A DNA stretch of 64,000 nt, taken from Pseudomonadota bacterium (GTDB lineage Bacteria; Pseudomonadota; Gammaproteobacteria; Burkholderiales; Burkholderiaceae_B). Positions 8,018-15,951 of this stretch are shown piece after piece. The notes beneath the pieces are model-generated. The model worked only from the letters and a program-made list of their open reading frames with translations, did not search any database and had not been told where the DNA came from. Positions within the stretch are counted from its first letter, which is position 1. The number at the start of each line of letters is the position of its first letter. The position numbers and the translations under genes are program-made. The stretch lies in assembly GCA_023439305.1 (NCBI GenBank), contig JAEXOO010000035.1:219378-283377 (forward strand). The letters are read 5' to 3'.

Positions 8018-9289
8018 ATGGCTATGGCTCTCCATCTCCTAACCCGGCGCAGTATTGAAAATGCTCCTCCCAAGGGCAAACCCTATTCCCTGCGCGATGG
8101 CGGCAGCTTATTCCTGACCGTCACTCCTACTGGCGGCCGTCTCTGGCATTACCGCTACCGAATCGGTGCGTCGGCCCGCGTTTTTTCTATTGGCCCCTAT
8201 CCTTTCGTATCGCTCGACGGCGCTCGCCAGGAGCGTGACCGCGCCCGAGAACTGGTGCGTCAGGGCGTACATCCGCTAATAGAGCGCAAGGCCCGGATTA
8301 CCCGGCAGATCGACAACAACAACCACACTTTCGAGGTCGCCTCTAAGCTATGGCTGACAGCCAATAGCGGCTGGAGCACCAGCTATGCCGCCCAGGTTCA
8401 GAGCTATCTGGAGCGGGATGTCTGGCCTCGCATCGGCGATTTTCCTATTGCAGATATACATGTCGCCCACCTGCGCCCCTTGCTGATGGACGTGGCCAAG
8501 CGCGGACCCAGCGCTGCTCTGGCGTTGCGCCAATGGATAAGCCAGATATTTACCTATGCCGCCCAGCAAGGACTGTGCGAACAGGATCCGGCATCGCTGC
8601 TCAAACGTCTGGTCAAGCGCCCTGCGGTGCGGCACCACCCGCCCCTACCGTGGAACGAAATCGGGCGCTTTTATGGCCAACTGGAATCCTGGCAGGGAAG
8701 CAAGATGACTAAGCTTGCCCTGCGCCTGCTGGCGCTGACCTTTGTGCGCACGATCGAGCTGCGACGCGCCACCTGGGACCAGTTTGATCTGACCGACGCG
8801 TTGTGGACCATTCCCCCGTCGAACATGAAAATGCGTCGTCCGCACATGGTTCCTCTGTCCCGCCAGGCTCTGGCTATTCTCAAGAAACTGCATGAACAGA
8901 CAGGCTCAGGCCGGTACCTATTTCCCAATCAACGATCCTCTCAACGGAGCATTGGCCCTACCACGCTGAATCACGCCCTGGAGGCCATCGGCTATAAGGG
9001 CCGGTTCTCCGCCCACGGTTTTCGCTCGACCGCCACGACGCTGCTCGGTCTGCTCAGCTATCCCGAGAACCGCATCGACCTGCAACTGGCGCACATCAAG
9101 AAAGACCCGTCCCGCGCACCGTATGACCATACGAAATACCTGAGTTCGCGACGCATGATCATGCAGGACTGGGCCGACATTCTGGACACGCTGGCCCAGG
9201 GCGACAGTCTGGATGCCTTGACTCGGCGGTTCGGCCCTTTGTCGACGCGACGCACCACCCTGTTAAGGCTGGTCGAGCGCGAGCATTGA
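8018..9289 (+). CDS. P4-type tyrosine recombinase/integrase, solitary
   Basis: This ~423-residue protein has the DUF4102 N-terminal arm-binding domain (KPYSLRDGGSLFLTVTPTGG), a central SAM-like core-binding domain, and a complete catalytic domain: Arg in VRTIELRRATWDQ, HGFR box, a later His in LQLAHIKK, and nucleophile Tyr in HTKYLSSRR. P4-type integrases normally insert genomic islands at tRNA genes, but no tRNA, excisionase or other phage gene is seen here. It stands alone between two divergent flagellins. The ATG at 8018 is chosen, with 8024 equally possible; neither has a strong Shine-Dalgarno. All active-site residues are present, so it looks functional. It may be an island remnant or a local recombinase acting on the flagellin locus (inference). 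Confidence 0.88.
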   Translation: MAMALHLLTRRSIENAPPKGKPYSLRDGGSLFLTVTPTGGRLWHYRYRIGASARVFSIGPYPFVSLDGARQERDRARELVRQGVHPLIERKARITRQIDNNNHTFEVASKLWLTANSGWSTSYAAQVQSYLERDVWPRIGDFPIADIHVAHLRPLLMDVAKRGPSAALALRQWISQIFTYAAQQGLCEQDPASLLKRLVKRPAVRHHPPLPWNEIGRFYGQLESWQGSKMTKLALRLLALTFVRTIELRRATWDQFDLTDALWTIPPSNMKMRRPHMVPLSRQALAILKKLHEQTGSGRYLFPNQRSSQRSIGPTTLNHALEAIGYKGRFSAHGFRSTATTLLGLLSYPENRIDLQLAHIKKDPSRAPYDHTKYLSSRRMIMQDWADILDTLAQGDSLDALTRRFGPLSTRRTTLLRLVEREH

Positions 9290-9339
9290 TCCAGACACCG
9301 GCGGAGCTCTGCACACCGCTGCCAGCCCGACCTGGACAC

Positions 9340-9366
9340 TAAAGCCTGTCTGGCTCCTGCCGTAAT
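9340..9366 (+). promoter_or_regulatory. Sigma-28 (FliA) promoter of fliC2
   Basis: TAAAGCCT, 11 bases, GCCGTAAT. The TAAA-N15-GCCG spacing is exactly that of the enterobacterial FliA consensus, and the same -10 occurs before flaG. Confidence 0.85.
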
Positions 9367-9554
9367 CCGGACTGCATTCACGCAGACGCACGGCAGGATC
9401 CAAAGGTCACACGTATCTGAACTTTTTTCCGGATGCTCCCTAAAGAACCTTCCAGCCGCTCCGTAAATGCAGGTGTACAGGAAGAACGCAGCGTGTCGAA
9501 TGCGCGATCAACCCTCCGGGGCCCAGCAGAACGTCAACGCTTTCCTGGGCAAAG

Positions 9555-9571
9555 GGCGAAACCGTTTCGCC
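9555..9571. repeat. 17-bp palindrome in fliC2 leader
   Basis: GGCGAAAC-C-GTTTCGCC ends 25 bases before the start codon. It could form a small stem-loop next to the ribosome site or bind a protein. Nothing similar is seen before fliC1. Confidence 0.5.
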
Positions 9572-9596
9572 GCTCTACTCAACATTGGGAGTTACC

Positions 9597-11252
9597 ATGT
9601 CTGTTATCAATACCAATTACCTGTCGCTGGTTGCCCAGGGCAATCTGAACAAGTCCCAAGGCGCGCTGGGTCAAGCCATCGAACGCCTGTCTTCCGGTCT
9701 GCGCATCAACAGCGCCAAAGACGACGCCGCCGGCCAGGCCATCGCCAACCGCTTCACCGCCAACATCAATGGCCTGAAGCAAGCCGCCCGCAACGCCAAC
9801 GACGGTATCTCCATCGCCCAGACGACCGAAGGCGCACTGAACGAAATCAACAGCAACCTGCAGCGCGTGCGTGACCTGTCCGTGCAAGCCGCTACCGGTT
9901 CCAACTCGCCTTCCGACCTGAAGTCGATCCAGGACGAAATCCAGCAACGCCTGGACGAAATCGACCGTGTTTCCGGCCAGACCCAGTTCAACGGCGTCAA
10001 AGTGCTGGCCGGCGACAACAAACTGACCGTTCAGGTCGGCGCGCACGATGGTCAGACGATTGATATCAATCTGAAAGAAATCACTGCCGAGACCCTGGGT
10101 CTGGGTGGTTTCAACGTAGATGGCTCTGCAAAGATCGCTAATACTGCGGCAAAAGACACTGATCTTCCCGTTGGCGGTGCTTGGAACAACGATCAATACT
10201 CTGTTACTGCAAAGAACACGGCAGCTACAGGCGCCGACGTTCTTGCTCAAGTTAAAGACACTAACACAGTTACTCATACTGACGGTGCTACTACTACTGT
10301 ATATACCTACGATGCAGCCTCCAAGGCTTATACCTACGCATCGACAAATACCGACACAGTAGCCGATACTGCAACCGCCATTACTGCTGGTGGCGCTACT
10401 ACAGGACAGATTACTGTTGGTACAGGTGGTACGCAAAAAACCATTGATATTAAGATTGCCACCGACGGCAGCCTTAGTACCATGAATGACGAAGCGTTGT
10501 ACATCAACGGCGACGAGCTTACCGTTACAAACAATGGCGGTACAGCCCAAGCAACGTTAACGGATGTGTTTGGCACCGACCCTTTTGGCGCAACTGTAGC
10601 TCAGAACGTCACAGTTGAAGTCAGTGGGAAGTCTTACTCCTCTGATGGTACTGACGTAACCGCCAGCTATACCAGCACGGTCTCCGCAGCCGATCTTCAG
10701 ACTCAAATTGCAGCGAATACCACAGGCACTTACTCGGTCGACTTGGGCGCTTTGTACGGTGGTACCTATGACTTGGGTACCAATGGCGCAACGGTCCAAG
10801 TTGGAGCTGATGACGTTTACATCGCCGCTAACGGCAACTTCACTTCCGAAGAGGATGGCGCAACTACTACTTACACTAAATCCGCGGATGGCGTGATCAG
10901 CAATGCAGCTGGCGAGGCACTTTATCTGGACCAGGAAGGCAAGCTGACCACGGAAGAAAGCCGTGCAGGTGATCGCACCGCCGATCCTCTGGCTGCTCTG
11001 GACAAGGCGCTGGCCAGCGTCGACTCCCTGCGCTCCGAGCTGGGTGCCGTTCAGAACCGCTTCGAATCCACGATCGCCAACCTGAACAACACCGTGACCA
11101 ACCTGTCCGCTGCTCGCTCGCGTATTGAAGACGCCGACTACGCTGTCGAAGTCTCCAACATGACCCGCGCTCAGATCCTGCAACAGGCTGGCACCTCGGT
11201 TCTGGCTCAAGCTAACCAGGTTCCACAGACCGTGCTGTCGCTGCTGCGTTAA
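9597..11252 (+). CDS. fliC: Flagellin 2
   Basis: This 551-residue flagellin starts MSVINTNYLSLVAQG and ends PQTVLSLLR. The D0/D1 termini are nearly identical to flagellin 1, but the middle (~165-460) is unrelated or strongly diverged, rich in Thr, Asp and Ala. Codon use changes visibly in the central part (10.1-10.9 kb), where third positions are less GC-rich than in the conserved ends, a common sign of exchange of the variable domain. The ATG at 9597 has GGGAG five bases upstream. A strong sigma-28 promoter and a UUCG-loop terminator frame it, so this is probably the main filament gene in the orientation present here. Confidence 0.95.
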   Translation: MSVINTNYLSLVAQGNLNKSQGALGQAIERLSSGLRINSAKDDAAGQAIANRFTANINGLKQAARNANDGISIAQTTEGALNEINSNLQRVRDLSVQAATGSNSPSDLKSIQDEIQQRLDEIDRVSGQTQFNGVKVLAGDNKLTVQVGAHDGQTIDINLKEITAETLGLGGFNVDGSAKIANTAAKDTDLPVGGAWNNDQYSVTAKNTAATGADVLAQVKDTNTVTHTDGATTTVYTYDAASKAYTYASTNTDTVADTATAITAGGATTGQITVGTGGTQKTIDIKIATDGSLSTMNDEALYINGDELTVTNNGGTAQATLTDVFGTDPFGATVAQNVTVEVSGKSYSSDGTDVTASYTSTVSAADLQTQIAANTTGTYSVDLGALYGGTYDLGTNGATVQVGADDVYIAANGNFTSEEDGATTTYTKSADGVISNAAGEALYLDQEGKLTTEESRAGDRTADPLAALDKALASVDSLRSELGAVQNRFESTIANLNNTVTNLSAARSRIEDADYAVEVSNMTRAQILQQAGTSVLAQANQVPQTVLSLLR

Positions 11253-11299
11253 TTGACGCATCGCGATCGCCCCTGGCTGTATTCGGGGGCGTTCAGCCA

Positions 11300-11331
11300 G
11301 CAACAAGCCAGCCTTCGGGCTGGCTTGTTGC
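11300..11331 (+). terminator. Terminator of fliC2
   Basis: A 14-bp perfect stem (GCAACAAGCCAGCC and complement) closed by a TTCG tetraloop. The following T tract is weak (GTTCT). The stem is the same as after fliC1. Confidence 0.8.
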
Positions 11332-11373
11332 GTTCTAAGTCACCTCTGCATCAGCAGCCGCCTGTCCGCAATG

Positions 11374-12276
11374 TCAGCCTGCGGGCATCAGCGCCATCAA
11401 GCTGGCACGCAACCGCTCGGTAAATTCCTGCGTAATCTGGGACTTGGCCTGATGCGCAGGATGCAGCAAGCCGACCCTGAACGGCACGACAGGCTTGAAG
11501 GGCCTGAAAACCACCCCACGGCTCGCCTGGCGACGGTAGCTGGCAACGGTAATGGGATCCAGCAGGCAAATGCCCTGCCCGCGCTCCACGAAGCGCAAGG
11601 CGGGAATGAAAAACCGTGTGCGCACCCGCACATTCAGGCGGCATTGCGCAGCGTCGAATAATTGGCTCAAGGCATGCGCCGTGCTGTGGTCCGGATACAG
11701 CGCGATCATGGGTTCGTCCGCCAGCAAGTCGGGCGTCAATACGGCTTCCTGCGCCAGGCGATGCTTAGCCGGCACAGCACATACACACTCCATATCGAAC
11801 AGTTCCACCTCCATGGATGGATCGGGCCCGCCGATCTCGGCCAAGGCGACGTCGTACTGCGCTGAAGCCGTCCACTCCAGGATGCTTTCCGAGGTCCTGG
11901 TCTGTAAGGACACCTGCACGCCCGGATAGTCATCCAGAAAGTCCGCCACCAGATCGGGCATGAATACATACGAAGGCCCCGGCATACAGCCGATGCGCAA
12001 CACGCCGTGCTGCTTGTTGCGTATGTCTTTCAGCGTCTCGGTCAGTTCCTGCATCCGGCCCACGATGGCTTCCAGTTCGGTATACAGGTACTTGGCTTCC
12101 GGTGTCGGGTACAGACGCTTCTTGCGCCGCTCGAACAAGGGAAACCCCAACTGCTCCTCCAGGGCGGCGATATTCATGCTGACCGCCGATTGCGTCTTGA
12201 ACAGACGCTGAGCAGCATCGGACACCGATCCGGTCAACATCACGAGACGAAAGGCCTCCATCTGTCGTAGATTCAT
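11374..12276 (-). CDS. LysR-family transcriptional regulator
   Basis: This 300-residue protein has the LysR winged HTH at about 1-62 (AFRLVMLTGSVSDAAQRL, QSAVSMNIAALEEQLG, LFERR) and a type-2 periplasmic-binding-like effector domain. It is divergent from the tctBAC-ridA-dadA-like-racemase genes, the usual geometry for a LysR activator of the adjacent operon. A 15-bp dyad with a T-N11-A core sits 12 bases upstream of its start. The effector is probably the transported substrate or its product (inference). Confidence 0.9.
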   Translation of the reverse strand: MNLRQMEAFRLVMLTGSVSDAAQRLFKTQSAVSMNIAALEEQLGFPLFERRKKRLYPTPEAKYLYTELEAIVGRMQELTETLKDIRNKQHGVLRIGCMPGPSYVFMPDLVADFLDDYPGVQVSLQTRTSESILEWTASAQYDVALAEIGGPDPSMEVELFDMECVCAVPAKHRLAQEAVLTPDLLADEPMIALYPDHSTAHALSQLFDAAQCRLNVRVRTRFFIPALRFVERGQGICLLDPITVASYRRQASRGVVFRPFKPVVPFRVGLLHPAHQAKSQITQEFTERLRASLMALMPAG

Positions 12277-12287
12277 GGCTCAAAAAC

Positions 12288-12302
12288 ATCAATAAAATTG
12301 AT
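12288..12302. promoter_or_regulatory. LysR-type recognition dyad
   Basis: ATCAAT-AAA-ATTGAT is a perfect dyad holding the LysR-type T-N11-A pattern. It lies between the divergent lysR and tct genes, close to lysR, as expected for an autoregulatory and activating site. Confidence 0.5.
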
Positions 12303-12430
12303 GAAGTCCTAAAAAAATAAGATTTGCTCTGATCAACTGATTTAGCCACTATCTAGCCTAAGACAAAATAGGGTTGAACCCGATAAAACGGCGGTCTGAC
12401 GACACGCCCATAACATTCATGGAGACAAAC

Positions 12431-12463
12431 ATGACCAAGAACCCGAGGGGGTTTCATGGATAA
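12431..12463 (+). CDS. Ten-codon upstream ORF overlapping the tctB start
   Basis: The ORF reads MTKNPRGFHG. It has its own GGAG six bases upstream, and its stop at 12461-12463 lies just past the tctB ATG (12456), so termination would place ribosomes at the tctB start. The tctB Shine-Dalgarno (GAGGGGG) lies inside this ORF. It may be a coupling leader peptide or may be fortuitous. Confidence 0.3.
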   Translation: MTKNPRGFHG

Positions 12464-12923
12464 GCCCCGCGTGGATGTGGCCTTCGCCAGCGCCATCATC
12501 TTGATTTCCATCCTCATTCTCAGCAACGACGCCCTGGTCGAGGGCGGCGCACAGACCGAGCTGGGCCCTTTGTTCCTGCCGCGCATTGTGGCGGCAGTCA
12601 TGATTTTGTTGTCCCTGGGCATAGGCCTGCCCGCCCTGCTGGGCATTGTGCGCCGCTCCGGGACAGTACATCCAGATGAAGGCGGCGCACGCGATGCCTT
12701 CGGTGTCGGCTTGTACCTGGCGATTCTGCTGGGCTACTGGGCGGTCATGCCCTGGGTCGGCTTCCTGGTGGCCACCCCGGCGGCCATGATGGCGATAGGT
12801 TGGCTGCTGGGCGCCCGCAAGTGGGCGGCCATGCTGGCTATCTCCCTGATCACGCCCCTGGTGATCGACTATGGCAGCCGCACATTCCTGCGCGTCTTCC
12901 TGCCGGTCTGGTCGCTGAGCTGA
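12456..12923 (+). CDS. tctB: Tripartite tricarboxylate transporter small membrane subunit
   Basis: This 155-residue protein has four hydrophobic segments (about 8-24, 35-58, 80-100, 112-145), as TctB proteins do. TctB is the small membrane partner of TctA in sodium- or proton-coupled secondary uptake fed by a periplasmic TctC protein. The start has GAGGGGG six bases upstream. The gene is followed by tctA after 13 bases and then tctC, a complete transporter set in the order B-A-C. The classic Salmonella system carries citrate, but paralogues in Alcaligenaceae carry many carboxylates and amino acids. Confidence 0.88.
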   Translation: MDKPRVDVAFASAIILISILILSNDALVEGGAQTELGPLFLPRIVAAVMILLSLGIGLPALLGIVRRSGTVHPDEGGARDAFGVGLYLAILLGYWAVMPWVGFLVATPAAMMAIGWLLGARKWAAMLAISLITPLVIDYGSRTFLRVFLPVWSLS

Positions 12924-12936
12924 AAGGGGTACAACC

Positions 12937-14472
12937 ATGTCAGACATACTGCATAACTTCATCGGCGGGCTGGGCGCAATCCTGGCTCCCGGCCCTATCG
13001 CCGCCATTGTGGTCGGTGTGTGCATCGGGATTTTCTTCGGCGCCATCCCGGGGATCTCCGGCATCATGGCCATCGCCATCGTCCTGCCGCTGACCTTCTA
13101 CGTCGACCCTATCATCGGCATCACCATGCTGTTGGCCATCTACAAGGCGGGCATTTACGGTGGATCCATTTCAGCCATCCTGATCAACACGCCGGGCGCC
13201 GCCGCTTCCTTCTTGACGGCTCAGGACGGCCACGCCCTGGCCAAGGCGGGCAAAGCCGGCAAGGCTCTGGCCATGGCGCTCTATGCGTCCGTGACAGGCG
13301 AAGCCCTGGCCACCCTGGTGCTGATTTTCGTGGCCGCGCCGATTTCGGTCATCTCGCTGCAAGCCGGCCCCATCGAAAAAGTGTTCCTGCTGATTTTCGC
13401 CTTCACCGTAGTGGGTTCGATGACCGGCGAATCCATTACCCGCGGCATGCTGTCCTGCTGCCTGGGCATGCTGTTCGCCATGGTCGGCATGTCCCCCATC
13501 ACCGGCGCGACCCGCTTCACCTTCGACATTCCGGCCTTGATGAGCGGCTTCACCTTTCTGCCCGTGCTGATGGGCGTGCTGGTCATGCCCGAAGTCATTG
13601 AAGCCGTCCGGCGTCGCCGGGCGCCGCCTCTGAATCTGGTCCCGACGGCGTCGGCCAATCCGGACGACAGTCGGGTCACGGCACGCGAGTTCCGCTCCGT
13701 TCTGGGCACCATCCTGAAATCCACGGGTATCGGCACCTTCATCGGCGCCTTGCCCGGCCTGGGCTCCAGCGCAGCAGCCTTCATGGCCTACGGCGAAGCG
13801 AAGCGGTCGTCCAAGAATCCCGACGAGTTTGGCAAGGGCTCTCTGCATGGCGTGGCGGCAGCCGAATCCGCCAACAACGCGGTCTGCGGCTCCAGCATGA
13901 TTCCCATGCTGACGCTGAGTATTCCCGGCGACGACGTCACTGCTTTGCTGATGGGCGCTTTCCTGATTCATGGCATCACGCCCGGCCCCACCATCTTTTA
14001 TGAACATACTGACGTCATCTATGGAATTTTTGCCGGCTTCCTGATTACCGATTTGTTCTTGCTGATCATTGCGCGCGCCGGCTTCAAATTCTGGACGCGC
14101 CTGGCCTCGGTGCCGCGCTACTACATCTTTCCCTGCGTGACGGTCTTCGCCTTCTTCGGCGCCTATACCGTCAACCAGGAGATGTACGACATTTTCCTGC
14201 TGATCATCTTCACCATCCTGGGCTGCGGCATGCGAAAACTGGGCTTAAGCACAGCGGCCTTCATCATCGGCTTCATCCTGACCCCTCTGCTGGAACAGAA
14301 CCTGGACCAGGCAGTCACCATCGTGGGCACTAATTACGCCATGCTGGCCCGCTCGCCCATGGTCTGGATCTTTGTAGCACTGAGCCTGTTTTCAGTGTAT
14401 TCCGCACTGCGCCTGCAACGCCGCACCCGCCGCAAGGCAGCTACCCTGAGCCCGGCTGAAACTCAAACCTGA
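12937..14472 (+). CDS. tctA: Tripartite tricarboxylate transporter large membrane subunit
   Basis: This 511-residue polytopic protein carries the TctA signatures GIFFGAIPGISGIMAIAI near the N-terminus, YGGSISAILINTPG around residue 75, and a second internal copy TFIGALPGLGSSAAAFMAYG around residue 268, which reflects the known internal duplication. About 11-12 membrane segments are visible. It is the transport channel that works with the TctB and TctC proteins encoded on either side. Length is typical and there is no sign of decay. Confidence 0.93.
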   Translation: MSDILHNFIGGLGAILAPGPIAAIVVGVCIGIFFGAIPGISGIMAIAIVLPLTFYVDPIIGITMLLAIYKAGIYGGSISAILINTPGAAASFLTAQDGHALAKAGKAGKALAMALYASVTGEALATLVLIFVAAPISVISLQAGPIEKVFLLIFAFTVVGSMTGESITRGMLSCCLGMLFAMVGMSPITGATRFTFDIPALMSGFTFLPVLMGVLVMPEVIEAVRRRRAPPLNLVPTASANPDDSRVTAREFRSVLGTILKSTGIGTFIGALPGLGSSAAAFMAYGEAKRSSKNPDEFGKGSLHGVAAAESANNAVCGSSMIPMLTLSIPGDDVTALLMGAFLIHGITPGPTIFYEHTDVIYGIFAGFLITDLFLLIIARAGFKFWTRLASVPRYYIFPCVTVFAFFGAYTVNQEMYDIFLLIIFTILGCGMRKLGLSTAAFIIGFILTPLLEQNLDQAVTIVGTNYAMLARSPMVWIFVALSLFSVYSALRLQRRTRRKAATLSPAETQT

Positions 14473-14528
14473 CACCGATCACTACAACAAAGCCTGAATA
14501 AGGCCAATCCCGCTGAGGAGACACAACC

Positions 14529-15479
14529 ATGAAACATCTGCGCCTTTCCGTACTGACCCTGAGCACCGCCGTCGCCGCCCTGATCGCCACGAGCACCGCC
14601 GCTGCTGCTGAGTACCCAGCCAAACCTATCAATGTCATCGTGCCTTGGGGAGCGGGCGGCGACTCGGACCTGACGACGCGCCTATGGGCCGACGCCATGG
14701 AGCAGGAGCTGGGCAAGCCTGTGGTGGTGATCAACAAGGCCGGTGGCGGCGGCGTCATTGGAACCACCTTTGTGGCCAATAGTAAAAAAGACGGCTACAC
14801 CCTGGTGAATGCCGGCCTGAGCAATGTGCAGGTCACGCCCAATTTCAGCAAAACTCCCTATGACATCGACAGCTTCGAGCCCGTAGTCAAGCTCTCGTCG
14901 GTCCCCTTCGGTATTCTTGTTCCGGCCAATAGCCCTTATAAGACGTTCCAGGAATTCATTGATGCCGCCAAGGCCGGCACCTTGACTCAAGGTTCCTGGG
15001 GCGCCGCCTCGTCCGGCACGGTGCTGGCCAGCATCGTGGCCGACCAGGCCGGCTACACCGTGAAATACGTACATGGCAATACCACGGCGGAATCCATGGT
15101 GGACCTGATCGGCGGCCATATCGATTCGGCGGTCTCCTTTCCACCGGCTTTCGGCCCTCATGTAAAGTCCGGTCGCGCCCGCCTGCTGGTCTTAAACCAA
15201 GCCATGGATGAATACCCCGGCGTACCGACCTTTGCCGACTTCGGCATCAAAGGCTCCTTTGAAGGCTGGTCCGGCATTTATGCCCCCAAAGGCACGCCCA
15301 AGGAAGTTATCGACACCCTGATCGCCGCCAGCACCAAGGCCATGGCCAAGCCCGACGTCCAGGCCGCCTACGCCAACATAGGCGCGAACGTGGATGTGCG
15401 CAGCGGTGATGCCTGGATCCGAGAAACGCGCGAAACCTATGATTTGATGAAAGACGCAGCCGCAAAGATGAAGCAGTAG
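14529..15479 (+). CDS. tctC: TctC/Bug periplasmic substrate-binding protein
   Basis: This 316-residue protein has a Sec signal peptide (about 1-25, cleaved after AAA) and the Bug-family pattern YPAKPINVIVPWGAGGDSD with the DGYTL motif near residue 88. Bug proteins bind carboxylates or amino acids in two water-mediated loops. Because the full TctAB pair is adjacent, this one is likely dedicated to that transporter, unlike the two orphan Bug genes further right. GAGGAG lies just upstream of the ATG. Confidence 0.9.
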   Translation: MKHLRLSVLTLSTAVAALIATSTAAAAEYPAKPINVIVPWGAGGDSDLTTRLWADAMEQELGKPVVVINKAGGGGVIGTTFVANSKKDGYTLVNAGLSNVQVTPNFSKTPYDIDSFEPVVKLSSVPFGILVPANSPYKTFQEFIDAAKAGTLTQGSWGAASSGTVLASIVADQAGYTVKYVHGNTTAESMVDLIGGHIDSAVSFPPAFGPHVKSGRARLLVLNQAMDEYPGVPTFADFGIKGSFEGWSGIYAPKGTPKEVIDTLIAASTKAMAKPDVQAAYANIGANVDVRSGDAWIRETRETYDLMKDAAAKMKQ

Positions 15480-15512
15480 CCCCTTTCCTCACGCTGAACC
15501 CCTAAATAAGAA

Positions 15513-15544
15513 CCGGCCTGCCCGCAGGCCGGAAGGACCTTTTT
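15513..15544 (+). terminator. Hairpin with T run between tctC and ridA
   Basis: A nine-bp stem CCGGCCTGC/GCAGGCCGG (15513-15532) is followed after seven bases by TTTTT. It may terminate part of the transcripts, or protect the 3' end of tctC mRNA, so that the binding protein is made in excess over the enzymes. Confidence 0.5.
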
Positions 15545-15556
15545 ACGCCTTGAATC

Positions 15557-15949
15557 ATGAAAATTGAACGCTATCACCCCAATCAACGCATGAGCCAGAT
15601 CGTCGCCTGCGGCACTACCGTGTACCTGGCAGGCCAGGTCGCCAAAGACCCCGCCCAGGACATCGAAGGACAGACAAGCCAGATCCTGGCGCAAATCGAC
15701 GCTTTACTGGCGCAGGTCGGCAGCAGCAAATCACAGTTGCTGGCGGTCACTATCTGGCTGGCCGACATCCAGGAGTTTCCACGCATGAATCAGATCTGGG
15801 ATGCGTGGGTAGACCCGAGCAACCCGCCTGCGCGCGCCTGCGTTCAAGCCTGTTTGGCCAGACCAGAACTCAAAGTGGAAATGCAGGTGACGGCTCTGCG
15901 TCCCTATTCAGACCAGCCTGTGGCAGACTGCACCGGAGTCGAGGCATAA
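15557..15949 (+). CDS. RidA family (YjgF/YER057c/UK114) enamine/imine deaminase
   Basis: This 130-residue protein matches RidA length and motifs (VYLAGQVAKDPAQD, NPPARACVQACLARPELKVEMQ with the conserved Arg and Glu). RidA proteins hydrolyse reactive 2-imino/enamine intermediates to 2-keto acids and ammonia. It stands two bases before a DadA-like amino-acid dehydrogenase gene, whose product would be exactly such an imine. The pairing supports a dedicated role in this operon and not general housekeeping. Confidence 0.9.
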   Translation: MKIERYHPNQRMSQIVACGTTVYLAGQVAKDPAQDIEGQTSQILAQIDALLAQVGSSKSQLLAVTIWLADIQEFPRMNQIWDAWVDPSNPPARACVQACLARPELKVEMQVTALRPYSDQPVADCTGVEA

Positions 15950-15951
15950 GC

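Larger units (their letters stand above)
9290..9596. other. 307-bp leader region between integrase and fliC2
   Basis: This stretch has no convincing gene. It holds the fliC2 sigma-28 promoter (9340-9366), an untranslated leader of about 220 bases, a 17-bp palindrome (9555-9571) and the fliC2 Shine-Dalgarno GGGAG (9587-9591). Confidence 0.7.

Noticed and set aside
7768..9596. Attachment site or tRNA for the P4-type integrase
   Set aside because: No tRNA and no convincing direct repeat was found on either side, so no att site is annotated.
15805..15951. N-terminal extension of the DadA-like protein
   Set aside because: It reads through ridA in another frame and lacks homology; the ATG at 15952 directly precedes the FAD-binding motif.
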